Below, piece after piece: positions 4,646 to 12,188 of a stretch of DNA of 12,188 bases. The position numbers were made by a program, and so were the translations under genes. Numbering within the stretch: the stretch's first letter is position 1; each line of letters starts with the position of its first letter. The stretch is taken from NCBI GenBank assembly GCA_042088665.1, contig JBELMB010000154.1:1-12188 (forward strand), read 5' to 3'. This DNA is from JBELMB01 sp042088665. Lineage in GTDB: Bacteria; Pseudomonadota; Alphaproteobacteria; Rhodobacterales; Rhodobacteraceae. The notes under the pieces were generated by a model that saw only the letters and a list, made by a program, of their open reading frames with translations, had not been told where the DNA came from and ran no database searches.

Positions 4646-5980
4646 ATGTCGTGGTACAGCAAAGTTGCGTGGAAAGAAGGCCTGTTCCTGCAGCCGCATC
4701 ACCTGCAGCAGGCGGATCGCTATCTCGAACACATGCTGCGGGTGCGCACGGCGCAGATCACCCCTTACCCCTGGGGCATATCCAATCTCGTGTTTGACCG
4801 CGATCTTGCACAGCAGGGCCGCATCGGATTGCGGTCCGTCGTGGGGCTGATGCCCGATGGATTGCCCTTTGACGCGCCCAACGCCACGCCCTTGCCCACC
4901 CCCGCCACCGTGCCGGAGGAAGAGGCCAGCGGTCTGGGAATCTGGCTGACCCTGCCCGACATCGAAGTGAACGCACAGGACGTGGCCGCCGCCAGCGCAG
5001 ACACGGCCACCCGCTTCTTGTTGAGTTCAGAGACCGTGGTGGACAATTCCTCTTCGGCGCGTTCCGAACAAGTGATCGAGATCGCGACCCCGCGGCTTGA
5101 GATTGCCCTGCGCAATACGCCGAAGCCCGGTCACCAGAACATCTATATCGGCCGGATCGCCGACATGCGTGACGGGGTCATCAGCCTCGACGAAACCGTG
5201 CCGCCCACCGGCATCATCCTCGCCGTGCATCCCGCCTACGAGGGCTATCTCAGCCGCGTCATCGGCTGGATGGAGGCCAAGATGACCATGCTGGCGCGCT
5301 ATGCCTCGGATCCGTCATCCGGCGGTGGCATGCAGGCGACCGACTACCTGATGCTGATGGTCCTCAACCGCGAACTGCCGATCCTTCGGCATTTGCGCGG
5401 TCAGGGAGCCGTGCACCCTGAACGTCTTTACGAGAAACTTGTTTCTCTCGCGGGCGAATTGACCACCTTTGATCAGGCCGATCGCAAGGCCAAGGATTAC
5501 GGCGGTTACCGCCACGACAACCCCAAGGAAAGCTTCACGCCGATCGTCTACGACATCCAGTCGCTGCTGGCGCAGGAAGTCGGGCGCGCCGTGCGCCTGC
5601 CGCTCGAAGAAGTGCGGGCGAATTCCTATCTTGCCAAGGTCAACGACCGGCACCTGTTTGCCAATGCCGCCTTCGTGGTGGAGGTCTCGTCGGGGCTGCC
5701 GCTCACGCAGGTGCAGCAACAGTTCCCGCAATTGTGCAAGGTCGGCCCCTCGGTGGCGATGCGCCAGATCATCAACGCGAACCTTCCGGGGATCCCGCTG
5801 GTGCACATGCCGAACCCGCCACGACAGATCCGTGTCATTTCCTCGAACGTGTACTTCCTGTTGGACAAGTCGACCGATCTCTGGCGCGATTTCTCGAATG
5901 CGCCGGCGGTTGGCATGCACTTTGCCGGCAACTGGCCTGACCTGAAGCTGGAGCTTTGGGCGATACCGGAGCAAGGCTGA
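4646..5980 (+). CDS. tssK: T6SS baseplate subunit TssK (ImpJ/VasE family)
   Basis: TssK is the baseplate component that links the cytoplasmic wedge (TssE/F/G) and tail to the TssL/TssM membrane complex. At 444 residues it is full length for the family. Seen: the signature N-terminus VAWKEGLFLQPHHLQQADRY (residues 7-26), matching the family's W-x-EG-x-FL-x-P-x-H-x-Q pattern; a central part (YLSRVIGWMEAK, LPILRHLRGQGAVHPERLY) and a C-terminal head (PGIPLVHMPNPPRQIRV) typical of TssK. The protein is cytoplasmic. The ATG at 4646 fits the family start although its ribosome site is weak. Its TGA overlaps the tssL ATG by one base, so the two are tightly coupled. It is the first gene of the visible operon, preceded by the 290-bp control region. 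Confidence 0.96.
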   Translation: MSWYSKVAWKEGLFLQPHHLQQADRYLEHMLRVRTAQITPYPWGISNLVFDRDLAQQGRIGLRSVVGLMPDGLPFDAPNATPLPTPATVPEEEASGLGIWLTLPDIEVNAQDVAAASADTATRFLLSSETVVDNSSSARSEQVIEIATPRLEIALRNTPKPGHQNIYIGRIADMRDGVISLDETVPPTGIILAVHPAYEGYLSRVIGWMEAKMTMLARYASDPSSGGGMQATDYLMLMVLNRELPILRHLRGQGAVHPERLYEKLVSLAGELTTFDQADRKAKDYGGYRHDNPKESFTPIVYDIQSLLAQEVGRAVRLPLEEVRANSYLAKVNDRHLFANAAFVVEVSSGLPLTQVQQQFPQLCKVGPSVAMRQIINANLPGIPLVHMPNPPRQIRVISSNVYFLLDKSTDLWRDFSNAPAVGMHFAGNWPDLKLELWAIPEQG

Positions 5981-7854
5981 TGGCGAGCGACGACGACGAC
6001 AAGACCGTCTTTGGACAAGCGATCCCCCAGGCCCCGCGTCCGGGGCAGGCCCCGCCGCCTAGGGGCGCGCCTGCGCCGCCGCCCCGGCAGGCCGCACCGC
6101 CGCCACGCCCCGGCGGCCCGCCGCCTGATATGAATCCAAACAGCCCGGATCACACGGTCTTTGGCACGCCCATCGCACCGCAGGGCGGAGCCGGAGGGCG
6201 ATCCGCGCCGGGCCAGCCGGCTCAGCCGCACCGCGGTCCCGTGCAGCAACCACCGATCCAGGCGCCGCCGCACCAGTCCTGGGGCGATGGCGATGACACC
6301 TGGCTTGGGGGCAACCTGAACCCGACGCCCGGCGGTCCGGGACAGGGCGCACAGGGGTATGGCGGTTTCGGCCCGGGAGCCGGTCAGCCTTATGCCCCGC
6401 CGCCAGCCGCCGCCCCGCAGCCACCGCGGCCCTCGCCCATGCCGGCCTCGCCGCAGCCCGCGCGGGTCGCCCCTGTCTCGGGCGCGCCACAGCCGCGTCC
6501 CATGGGCAATCACGGTGCCAACCACCATTCCGGCGCGCTTTACGATACGGACACTGGCCGCCGCGGCGCGGGCGAGTTGTTTCCCGAAGTGCGCCAGCAG
6601 CAGGTCAACACCGGTCCCGCGCTGCGCCAGAAGATTGCCCTGCAGGATGCGCTCAGGGCCACGGGCCTTGGCGCGGGCGGGCCGAACAATCCGTTGGTCG
6701 CCGCTGCCGCGAACCTCTTGATCCTGATGGGCCGTTTGCGCACCGGCATGGTCGAGATGCAGTCCGCGCCGCTTCTTGAACATGTTGCGCGCGAACTCGA
6801 TACCTTTGAAAACAACGCGTTGGAGGCCGGTCAGCCGCCCGAAGACGTGCAGGACGCAAAATACGCCCTCGCCGCCACGGCGGATGACATCGTCCAGAAC
6901 CTCCCGGGCGCGGACCGTGGCATGTGGCTGGAATACTCCATGGGCGCGCGCTTCTTCGGGGAACGCAACGCCGGTGTCGGATTCTTTCAACGCATGGACA
7001 AGGCGATGAAGGCCCCGGGACAAAAGTTCCACCTGCTCGACCTGATGCTGACTTGTCTCAGCCTCGGGTTCGAGGGGCAGTACCGCGCGATGGCGAATGG
7101 CCCGAACGAATTGGCGCGCATCCGCAAGGCCATCTACGAGACCCTGCGCAAGGTTGTGCCGCGTCCGGATGACGATGTCTCGCCGCGTTGGCTGCCGGTC
7201 ATCTTCACGGGAAAACGCCGTCGCGGTGGTGTGCCGGTCTGGGTGGCGGCGGCGATTGCCGGAACCGCCGTTGTGGGGCTGTTCGCCGCGCTGGCGACGC
7301 TGATTTCTTCCGAGTCGGGAGAGACCCAGCAGGGCATCGCGATGCTACACCTCGACCTGCCCGCCGTCGCCATCGAACGCACGGCCCCCGTCGTCCGTCA
7401 ACCGGAGCCGCCGCGCACCTCGCAGCTGGACCGGGTGAAGGAAGCGCTTGCAGGTCAGGAGATCGAGGTCGAACTGAAAAACGAGTGGATCCTGTTCCGG
7501 CTTGGCAGCGTCCTGCGCTTTGACAGTGGCAAGGCCACGCTGACCAACGATCTGACGGAACTTGCGCGCGAAATCGGCAAGGTCCTGAACGAAGAACCGG
7601 GCCCCATTCGCGTGGTCGGCCACACCGATGCAGTGGGGGCCGAAGGATCAAACCTGAAGCTGTCGCAGGCACGCGCCGCCACGGTCGCGACCCTGCTGTC
7701 AGAGACCGTGACCTCACCCGACCGCATCTTGACCGAAGGAAAGGGCGAGGCCATTCCCATCGCCAGCAACGACACCCAGGAGGGGCGCGCGCGCAACCGA
7801 CGGGTGGAAATCATGATACGCCGCGAAGGCAGTACCGACGACGGCGAGGAGTGA
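5980..7854 (+). CDS. tssL: T6SS membrane protein TssL with OmpA-like domain (DotU-OmpA)
   Basis: TssL forms the inner-membrane complex with TssM and docks the baseplate. At 624 residues it is longer than usual because of a cytoplasmic head of about 200 residues. Seen in order: a Pro/Gly/Gln-rich disordered head (13-175) with DKTVFG (Thr9), DHTVFG (Thr59) and a degenerate DDTWLG (Thr107); a DotU domain (about 235-400; NPLVAAAANLLILMGRLR, GADRGMWLEYSM); one membrane helix (420-442); and a periplasmic OmpA-like peptidoglycan-binding domain (about 505-615) with GHTDAVG (547-553), NLKLSQARA (558-566) and RARNRRVE. Known: in Agrobacterium tumefaciens, PpkA phosphorylates a Thr near the TssL N-terminus and Fha binds it. 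The repeated TVFG motifs are the likely equivalents (inference). The ATG at 5980 overlaps the tssK stop. GAGGAG at its end serves tssM. Confidence 0.96.
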   Translation: MASDDDDKTVFGQAIPQAPRPGQAPPPRGAPAPPPRQAAPPPRPGGPPPDMNPNSPDHTVFGTPIAPQGGAGGRSAPGQPAQPHRGPVQQPPIQAPPHQSWGDGDDTWLGGNLNPTPGGPGQGAQGYGGFGPGAGQPYAPPPAAAPQPPRPSPMPASPQPARVAPVSGAPQPRPMGNHGANHHSGALYDTDTGRRGAGELFPEVRQQQVNTGPALRQKIALQDALRATGLGAGGPNNPLVAAAANLLILMGRLRTGMVEMQSAPLLEHVARELDTFENNALEAGQPPEDVQDAKYALAATADDIVQNLPGADRGMWLEYSMGARFFGERNAGVGFFQRMDKAMKAPGQKFHLLDLMLTCLSLGFEGQYRAMANGPNELARIRKAIYETLRKVVPRPDDDVSPRWLPVIFTGKRRRGGVPVWVAAAIAGTAVVGLFAALATLISSESGETQQGIAMLHLDLPAVAIERTAPVVRQPEPPRTSQLDRVKEALAGQEIEVELKNEWILFRLGSVLRFDSGKATLTNDLTELAREIGKVLNEEPGPIRVVGHTDAVGAEGSNLKLSQARAATVATLLSETVTSPDRILTEGKGEAIPIASNDTQEGRARNRRVEIMIRREGSTDDGEE

Positions 7855-7857
7855 TCG

Positions 7858-10800
7858 ATGGGCCGGTTTATCTATTCCGCCTTGAGTTGGATCGGGCGTG
7901 TCCTGACCTCCCGTGCCTTCCTGCGGTTCTGGATCGTGGTGGGCGTGCTTTGTGTCTTCCTTGCGATCTATTTCGGCTTGCCGATGACCGGGTCGACCTT
8001 CTTCAGCAAGGTCTGGGTCCGGGTCGGGATCATCCTGCTGATCCTCGTGCCGATCCTCACCTATTACATCATCCGTTTCATCCGGAACCGGCGTCGGGCC
8101 AACGACCTCGAAGAGGCGTTGATCAACGAACCGGTGGGCGATGGCGAGGTGCTGTCGGAACGCTTTGAAGAAGCGCTCGACAAGCTCAAGAAGACCGGCG
8201 GCAAGAACTATCTCTACGAATTGCCGTGGTATGTGATCATCGGCCCGCCGGGAGCGGGCAAGACCACGGCCCTGCGTTATTCCGGCATCGAATTTCCGGG
8301 GCAGGATCTGCTGCCCGATCAGGGCCATGGCTTTGGCGGCACCAAGAACGTCGACTGGTGGTTCGCCGAGGATGCCGTTCTGATCGACACCGCCGGCCGC
8401 TATGTCATGCAGGAAAGCGACGCCGGCGCCGACGAGGCGTCCTGGACCGCCTTCCTCGATCTGCTCAAACGGGGCCGGCCGGACCAGCCGATCAACGGTG
8501 TGATCCTTGCGTTTTCGGTCGAGGACATGCTGACCGGCACCCCCGAAAGCCTTGAGCATCACGCAAAGACCGTCCGCGAACGTCTCGGCGAAATCCACGA
8601 GACGCTGCGCATCGATTTTCCGGTCTATGTGCTCTTTACCAAGGCGGACCTGATCGCCGGTTTCCGCGAATACTTCTCGTCGTTCAGCGAAAGCCGGCGC
8701 AAACTGGTCTGGGGGCACACGTTCCAGACCAAGGACCGCCGCGCCCAGACCCATGCGCAAGTGGGTGAAGAGTTCGACGCGCTGGTGCAGCGCCTGTCGG
8801 ACGAGGTCGTCGACCGCATGACCGAAGAGCCGGACGACACCAACCGCATCGCGATCTTTGGCCTGCCGGGCCAGATGGCGATGATGCGCGACAACATCGA
8901 GGAATTCCTGCGCCGGGTCTTTGAGCCGACGCGCTACGACACCAACGCAATCCTGCGCGGCTTCTACTTTACCTCCGGTACCCAGGAAGGCACGCCCATC
9001 GACCAGGTGCTGGGGGCAATGTCTCGTGACGGAGAGGGGGCGGGGTTCCAGCCCGCCTTCATGTCGGGCAAGGGCAAGAGCTATTTCCTGAACGATCTGC
9101 TGTCCAAGGTGGTGTTCGCCGAGCGGGACTGGGTCAATTTTGACCGCCGTGCAGTGCGCCGCAGGTCTGTTCTGCGCACGCTGGCCATGTCGCTGATCCT
9201 GCTCGTCACGGTCGGGGCCATGGGCGCCTTTGGCTACAGTTTCTGGCAGAACCAGAGCCTCGTGCGCGAGGCGCAGGCCCATTCTGACGTCTACCGTGAC
9301 ACGGCGCGCAACGAACTGAACCGCTCTGTTATCGATGACCCGGATCCTTCGCCGATCGTCCGGCACCTTGACGCCCTGCGGACCATGCCGGGGGGGCCGG
9401 GCAACCCGCTGGAACGCACCTTCTGGCAAGGGTTTGGCCTGTCGCGTCATGACGAGATCACGCTCTCCGCGACCAAGGCCTATTCCGACGGGCTGGAACG
9501 GATGCTGCGGCCGCGGATGATGCTGCACCTCGAGAACGAGATCCCGCGGATGGTCATCAACGAAGACACCGAAGGCACCTATCGCGCGCTGAAGGTCTAC
9601 ATGTTGCTGGCCGCCGATCCCGAATCCAAGGGCAATGGCGACGATGCCATCCGCAGCTACTTTCAAGCCGAATGGCGCAACCAACTGGCAGGGGCGAGCA
9701 ACTTCGACGAACGCGAGGCGCTGTTCACCCATCTCGACGCCATGCTGGACCTGGATTCCGATCAGGACACGCTGGTCAAGACCGACGAAGCGATCAAGAC
9801 ACGCGCCCGCGAAAGCATCGTGAACCTACCGCTGGCCGAACAGGCCTATGCCGCCATCAAGGAGGGCGCGATCACGGCGAATGTGGCCGATTTCAACCTC
9901 GTGTCGCGTGTTTCGGGCAATGTGGCAGAGGTCTTTACCACCGTTGACGGCACGCCGCTGGACCAGTTGGGCGTGCCCGCGCTGTACACCTTTCAGGGCT
10001 ACTGGGGTTATTTCGTCGACGAGATGATCCAGGCCGAGAAACGCCTGCGCGACGACCAATGGGTGTTGGGGGAGACCGGGGACCGGGTCAATTTTGACCG
10101 CCAGTTGGCCAACCTCGAGAACGACCTGTTCCGCAAGTACCGGCTGGAATTCGTGGCCGAGTGGAAAAAGATGTTCGATAACCTCAGGATGGAACGCATG
10201 TCGCTGGACCAGCCAGCCTATGCGCGCCTCGGGTATGTCTCGTCAAAGACCAATTCGCCGATGCTGGAACTGGCCGAGGCGGTGACCGAAGAAACCAATC
10301 TTCTGCAGCTGTATAATGACATCGCCGGGATCACGGCGACGGATGCAGCGGCGTTCATTGCTTCGGCGGACACTGGCGGTCTGGGGGCCTCCCTTGGCGA
10401 TGCGGCCTATGACCAGATGTACGCGCGGTCAGGGGTGTTCCAAAGGGTTATCCTTGAATTTCTGGGCGGCCGGGCAAAGAACCAGACCCGCGCAGGTCCC
10501 GGGGGTGGCGGGCAGGCTGAGGATCCGGAACGCGCGCGGGCGCGACGGATCACCGAGGGTTTTTCGGATTGGCACAAGCTGGTGGATGGTGATCTGGGCA
10601 ACCGGACCATCGACTTCATGCTCGAGGGCTACGCACAGGTGCAAGAGAACCGTACCAACGCTTTCTATGCGCCCACACCCGCGGATGACCAGATGCTGAG
10701 CCAGGTGCTCAGCGCGCTGACACGGACCAACGCCGGCGCGCCGGATGTCATCGCGCGGATGAATTCCGCGGTGGAAACAGAGTTCCGAACAGTCGCCGAG

Positions 10801-11505
10801 AACGCCACCCTGGCTGAGCTGAACAGGGCGCTGAACGACGAGGTCACGCAGGAGTGCCGCAACGAGATCGTGACCTTCTTTCCGTTCAACGACAGCTCCC
10901 GGCATCTGCCGCCGGGCACGTTTGCGCGGTTCTTTGGCCCCGGTGGCACGATGGACCAGTTCTACAACGACCATTTGCGCAACTATACGGTGCGAACCTC
11001 TGGCGGGTTGAAACCCGATCTCGATTCGCCGGTGGGTCAGCGCCTTGGCCCCCATGCGTTGAAACAGTTCGACCGTGCATTGCAGATCCAGCGCGCCTTC
11101 TTTGCCTCCGGATCGCAGACGCCCGAAGTGAACATGTCGATCAAACATGTGACCTCGTCGCCCGGGATCGGTGTCGCGCAGTTGACCATCCACGGCGAGT
11201 TCATCCAGACGCAGCCGGACAGCAGCCCGGCGCAATTCATCTGGCCGGGGGAGACGATCGGCGTCTCGATCCGGCTGGTGCCGACGCAACTGGGTGACGG
11301 GGCAGAGTTCTCGTTCAGTCAGGGGCGGTGGGACGTGGCGAAATGGCTCAAGAGCGGCGCGGCGAAGCTGAATGGCAATGTTGCGACGGTGCGCTTTACC
11401 ATTCAGGGGCAGTCGATCACCTATCGGGTCGAGTTCGAAAGCTCGACCGTGCCTTTCCTGATGCCCGCCTTGCAGCAGTTCGCCTGCCCGACCTCGCTGG
11501 AGTGA
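7858..11505 (+). CDS. tssM: T6SS membrane protein TssM (IcmF/VasK family)
   Basis: TssM is the large inner-membrane protein that, with TssL, spans the envelope and anchors the T6SS. It has 1215 residues, within the normal range. Seen: two N-terminal membrane helices (about 25-41 and 56-74); a cytoplasmic NTPase domain with an intact Walker A, GPPGAGKTTA (129-138), and a Walker-B-like VLIDTAGRY (from about 173); a third membrane helix (about 442-462); and a long periplasmic part ending in the family's C-terminal domain (FIWPGETIGVSI, FACPTSLE). A short Gly-rich linker (GPGGGGQAEDP) lies near residue 880. Some TssM proteins have lost the Walker A; this one keeps it, and in A. tumefaciens ATP hydrolysis by TssM drives secretion. 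GAGGAG 6 bp upstream fixes the ATG, 3 bp after the tssL stop. No tssJ is visible beside it. Confidence 0.97.
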   Translation: MGRFIYSALSWIGRVLTSRAFLRFWIVVGVLCVFLAIYFGLPMTGSTFFSKVWVRVGIILLILVPILTYYIIRFIRNRRRANDLEEALINEPVGDGEVLSERFEEALDKLKKTGGKNYLYELPWYVIIGPPGAGKTTALRYSGIEFPGQDLLPDQGHGFGGTKNVDWWFAEDAVLIDTAGRYVMQESDAGADEASWTAFLDLLKRGRPDQPINGVILAFSVEDMLTGTPESLEHHAKTVRERLGEIHETLRIDFPVYVLFTKADLIAGFREYFSSFSESRRKLVWGHTFQTKDRRAQTHAQVGEEFDALVQRLSDEVVDRMTEEPDDTNRIAIFGLPGQMAMMRDNIEEFLRRVFEPTRYDTNAILRGFYFTSGTQEGTPIDQVLGAMSRDGEGAGFQPAFMSGKGKSYFLNDLLSKVVFAERDWVNFDRRAVRRRSVLRTLAMSLILLVTVGAMGAFGYSFWQNQSLVREAQAHSDVYRDTARNELNRSVIDDPDPSPIVRHLDALRTMPGGPGNPLERTFWQGFGLSRHDEITLSATKAYSDGLERMLRPRMMLHLENEIPRMVINEDTEGTYRALKVYMLLAADPESKGNGDDAIRSYFQAEWRNQLAGASNFDEREALFTHLDAMLDLDSDQDTLVKTDEAIKTRARESIVNLPLAEQAYAAIKEGAITANVADFNLVSRVSGNVAEVFTTVDGTPLDQLGVPALYTFQGYWGYFVDEMIQAEKRLRDDQWVLGETGDRVNFDRQLANLENDLFRKYRLEFVAEWKKMFDNLRMERMSLDQPAYARLGYVSSKTNSPMLELAEAVTEETNLLQLYNDIAGITATDAAAFIASADTGGLGASLGDAAYDQMYARSGVFQRVILEFLGGRAKNQTRAGPGGGGQAEDPERARARRITEGFSDWHKLVDGDLGNRTIDFMLEGYAQVQENRTNAFYAPTPADDQMLSQVLSALTRTNAGAPDVIARMNSAVETEFRTVAENATLAELNRALNDEVTQECRNEIVTFFPFNDSSRHLPPGTFARFFGPGGTMDQFYNDHLRNYTVRTSGGLKPDLDSPVGQRLGPHALKQFDRALQIQRAFFASGSQTPEVNMSIKHVTSSPGIGVAQLTIHGEFIQTQPDSSPAQFIWPGETIGVSIRLVPTQLGDGAEFSFSQGRWDVAKWLKSGAAKLNGNVATVRFTIQGQSITYRVEFESSTVPFLMPALQQFACPTSLE

Positions 11506-11512
11506 TGGACAG

Positions 11513-12188
11513 ATGTCAGCGACGGCGCAGATCGGTGTGATGGGCAAGCATCCCGGCTTTGGCGATTTCGTCCAGTCCGGGCTCGACAAACCCGTTCACG
11601 AGGCACTTGAGGGCTGGCTGAACGCTGCGTTGAGCCAGCTCAAGGCCCAGACCGAGGAAGAGGGGAACTGGTCGCATTGGTGGGATGCCACCCAGAGCCT
11701 GCGGTTCTGGATTGGCCGCGATGTGCTGGGCGTGCCGCTCGCGGGTGTGCTGCGTCCCTCGCGCGACAAGGTCGGCAGGCTTTACCCTTTGCTTCTGGTG
11801 GCGCAGAACGTCGCACTGCCACCGCCCGGCGAAGGCGACGAGACAGAGCAACTCCCTTGGGAGCAACTCGAGGCGCATCTTGATGCGGTGGCTCCCGGCA
11901 ATGGGGCCGCGAGCCTTCTGGACGGGCTGACACTTGACCTTCCGGCCGAAGACGCGGCGGCACGGGGCCTTGGCCATACGATCTGGGCGCATCATCCGGA
12001 GGGCGATCTTCAGGCGCTCCTGCGCGCTGCCGCCCGGGCCGATGTGGCGCGCGCGGCCTTGCGCCGGTCGTATTGGTGGGCCGCGGGAACACAGACGCAT
12101 CTGCCGGTCTGGCTGGGCTGCGATGGCCTGCCGGATGCAGGCGCTTTGGGGTGGCTCCTTGCGGGTCAGATCCGGATAGGGGAACTGG
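11513..12188 (+). CDS. tagF: T6SS-associated protein TagF (ImpM family), cut by the window end
   Basis: TagF is a cytoplasmic negative regulator of T6SS that acts post-translationally; in Pseudomonas aeruginosa and Agrobacterium it restrains secretion by binding Fha. Seen: the family N-terminus IGVMGKHPGFGDFV (7-20), the central DKVGRLYPL (85-93), RSYWWAAG (185-192) and GLPDAG (205-210), in the usual order. The ATG at 11513 is 7 bp after the tssM stop, with GGAG from the end of tssM about 10 bp upstream. The frame is still open at residue 225, about where stand-alone TagF proteins (roughly 220-230 residues) end. Either the stop lies just outside or the gene continues as a TagF-PppA phosphatase fusion as in A. 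tumefaciens; the window cannot decide. Confidence 0.93.
   Translation, partial: MSATAQIGVMGKHPGFGDFVQSGLDKPVHEALEGWLNAALSQLKAQTEEEGNWSHWWDATQSLRFWIGRDVLGVPLAGVLRPSRDKVGRLYPLLLVAQNVALPPPGEGDETEQLPWEQLEAHLDAVAPGNGAASLLDGLTLDLPAEDAAARGLGHTIWAHHPEGDLQALLRAAARADVARAALRRSYWWAAGTQTHLPVWLGCDGLPDAGALGWLLAGQIRIGEL

Noticed and set aside
5626..7032. Minus-strand open frame (468 codons) opposite tssK and tssL
   Set aside because: Arg/Gly-rich shadow of the Pro-rich tssL head; no domain content.
7714..9732. Long minus-strand open frame (672 codons) opposite the end of tssL and the start of tssM
   Set aside because: It mirrors GC-rich codons of two certain genes, has His/Gln/Arg-rich repetitive composition, and has no recognisable domain or ribosome site.
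1..12188. CRISPR array, rRNA, complete insertion sequence, toxin-antitoxin pair or T6SS effector/immunity pair
   Set aside because: No regularly spaced repeats, rRNA-like sequence, transposase, or small effector-like gene pair was seen on either strand.

Overview
The window looks like chromosomal DNA of a marine-type alphaproteobacterium of the Rhodobacterales (Roseobacter group or a close relative). The pointers are GC-rich codon usage, an NDUFA9-like protein, tandem DUF6455 proteins, a DCC-family (DUF393) protein, and a type VI secretion (T6SS) cluster in which TssL carries an OmpA-like domain. This placement rests on gene content and protein style only; no search was run.

Left edge (1-708): the start of a P4-family tyrosine integrase reads leftward, about 150 bp downstream of a tRNA-Leu(CAG) gene on the same strand. 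This is the classic layout of a genomic island integrated at a tRNA 3' end. The island would extend leftward out of the window, and everything right of the tRNA would be host flank. The integrase loses family resemblance near the window edge and may be broken. The gap between tRNA and integrase holds inverted repeats.

Middle (709-4355): a tRNA promoter facing left; an NDUFA9-like atypical SDR protein reading right, followed by a hairpin terminator; two overlapping DUF6455 genes reading left, behind a promoter with a perfect FNR/CRP-type half-site pair placed where a class II activator would sit; an M48 lipoprotein metalloprotease reading left; and a rightward pair of a DCC thioredoxin-like protein and a 78-residue protein of unknown function, probably ended by a terminator.

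Right (4356-12188): after about 290 bp of regulatory-looking DNA, a tightly packed rightward T6SS operon begins: tssK (baseplate adaptor), tssL (inner-membrane DotU protein with a long Pro-rich head and an OmpA tail), tssM (IcmF-like ATPase-type membrane protein) and tagF (post-translational regulator, cut by the window end). No tssJ is present in the visible part. The cytoplasmic head of TssL carries repeated Asp-x-Thr-Val-Phe-Gly motifs. Together with tagF, these suggest control by a threonine phosphorylation switch (PpkA/PppA/Fha) whose other genes would lie beyond the right edge. The sheath, tube, spike, ClpV and effector genes are also outside the window.

The clearest leads for new biology are the TssL threonine-motif repeats, the FNR-type promoter driving the DUF6455 pair, and the possibility that tagF continues as a fusion. 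No wholly novel multi-gene system is evident.
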